Assembly (NCBI GenBank): GCA_034401795.1
Contig: CM067371.1
Span: 76,962,833 to 77,026,832, forward strand
Direction of reading: 5' to 3'
Length of the DNA: 64,000 nt
Source of the DNA: Chaetoderma sp. LZ-2023a
Lineage: Eukaryota; Mollusca; Caudofoveata; Chaetodermatida; Chaetodermatidae
The notes below the pieces were generated by a model. It saw only the letters and a list, made by a program, of their open reading frames with translations. It was not told the DNA's origin and made no database searches. Made by a program: the position numbers and the translations under genes. Shown piece by piece: positions 63,850 to 64,000 of this stretch; the first letter of the stretch is position 1, and each line of letters starts with the position of its first letter.

Positions 63850-64000
63850 GGTATGCCACTAGAGATGTAGTATGTAGATGATGTTGACTTTATCGACGAG
63901 GAGAAGGGTAATCTTGATGCATTACTTCTAATCGCTGCTGAATACCTCAAGGCTACAAACCTCTCGGGAATAAAGCCAAAACAGAGTTCAATCACGTATA
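63850..64000 (+). pseudogene. Reverse transcriptase fragment (LINE-like), broken
   Basis: Reads MPLEM, a TAG stop, then YVDDVDFIDEEKGNLDALLL, IAAEYLKATNLSG. YVDD is the catalytic core of a reverse transcriptase, and the surrounding DVDFID and AAEYLKA words are typical of animal non-LTR elements. Cut by the window edge; the stop at 63868-63870 sits right next to the catalytic box. Confidence 0.7.

Overview
The window is nuclear DNA of an animal, most likely a marine invertebrate (mollusc, brachiopod or hemichordate grade; the lineage is inferred, not shown). Support: AT-rich sequence, one split gene with GT-AG introns whose exons match an animal-specific FERM family, and a dense mix of DIRS-like, Penelope-like, Gypsy, hAT, SINE and hairpin repeats, including satellite-cored elements of the kind common in such genomes. 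No bacterial-type operon, rRNA or intact tRNA gene was seen.

The only host gene I can support is on the + strand in the right third. Ten exons (40069-63358) join in frame into a FRMD4A/FRMD4B-like FERM protein of about 296 residues. Exons 1-9 are convincing: every splice phase matches and the protein carries the F1 lobe, the F2 lobe and half of the F3 lobe. Exon 10 is weaker. It replaces the expected end of F3 with 32 unfamiliar residues, a stop and possible poly(A) signals, so it is either an alternative short 3' end or a wrong exon.

Layout. 1-2.15 kb: tyrosine-recombinase end of a DIRS-like retroelement with 58-bp inverted repeats. 2.15-4.3 kb: Penelope-like GIY-YIG fragment split by a 1.39-kb hAT element (8-bp target duplication) and by a SINE. 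5.7 kb: second SINE copy. 7.8-8.9 kb: second hAT element. 9.4-11.6 kb: nearly identical 1.1-kb tandem duplication. 11.6-15.7 kb: broken Gypsy retroelement split by about 2 kb of unknown sequence. 15.9-34.5 kb: satellite-cored repeats and many palindromic elements, plus a broken hAT transposase on the - strand (30.3-31.1 kb). 34.5-37.9 kb: 3.4-kb hAT element holding a satellite array and another TIR element. 38-63.4 kb: the FRMD4-like gene, whose introns are loaded with hairpin elements, a third SINE and satellite-cored elements up to 2.3 kb. The right edge has a broken reverse transcriptase.

The most distinctive signal is an abundant set of palindromic elements. Family 1 (at least 25 whole or partial copies) has a core of about 65 bp per arm and TTAA flanks, and its outer ends come in interchangeable types. 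Families 2 and 3 share the stem motif GAATATTTTGAAA..AATTTGACTG; family 3 also swaps its outer ends. A SINE-like family with a (GAA)n tail has three copies, all with 10-13 bp target duplications. All boundaries were read by eye.
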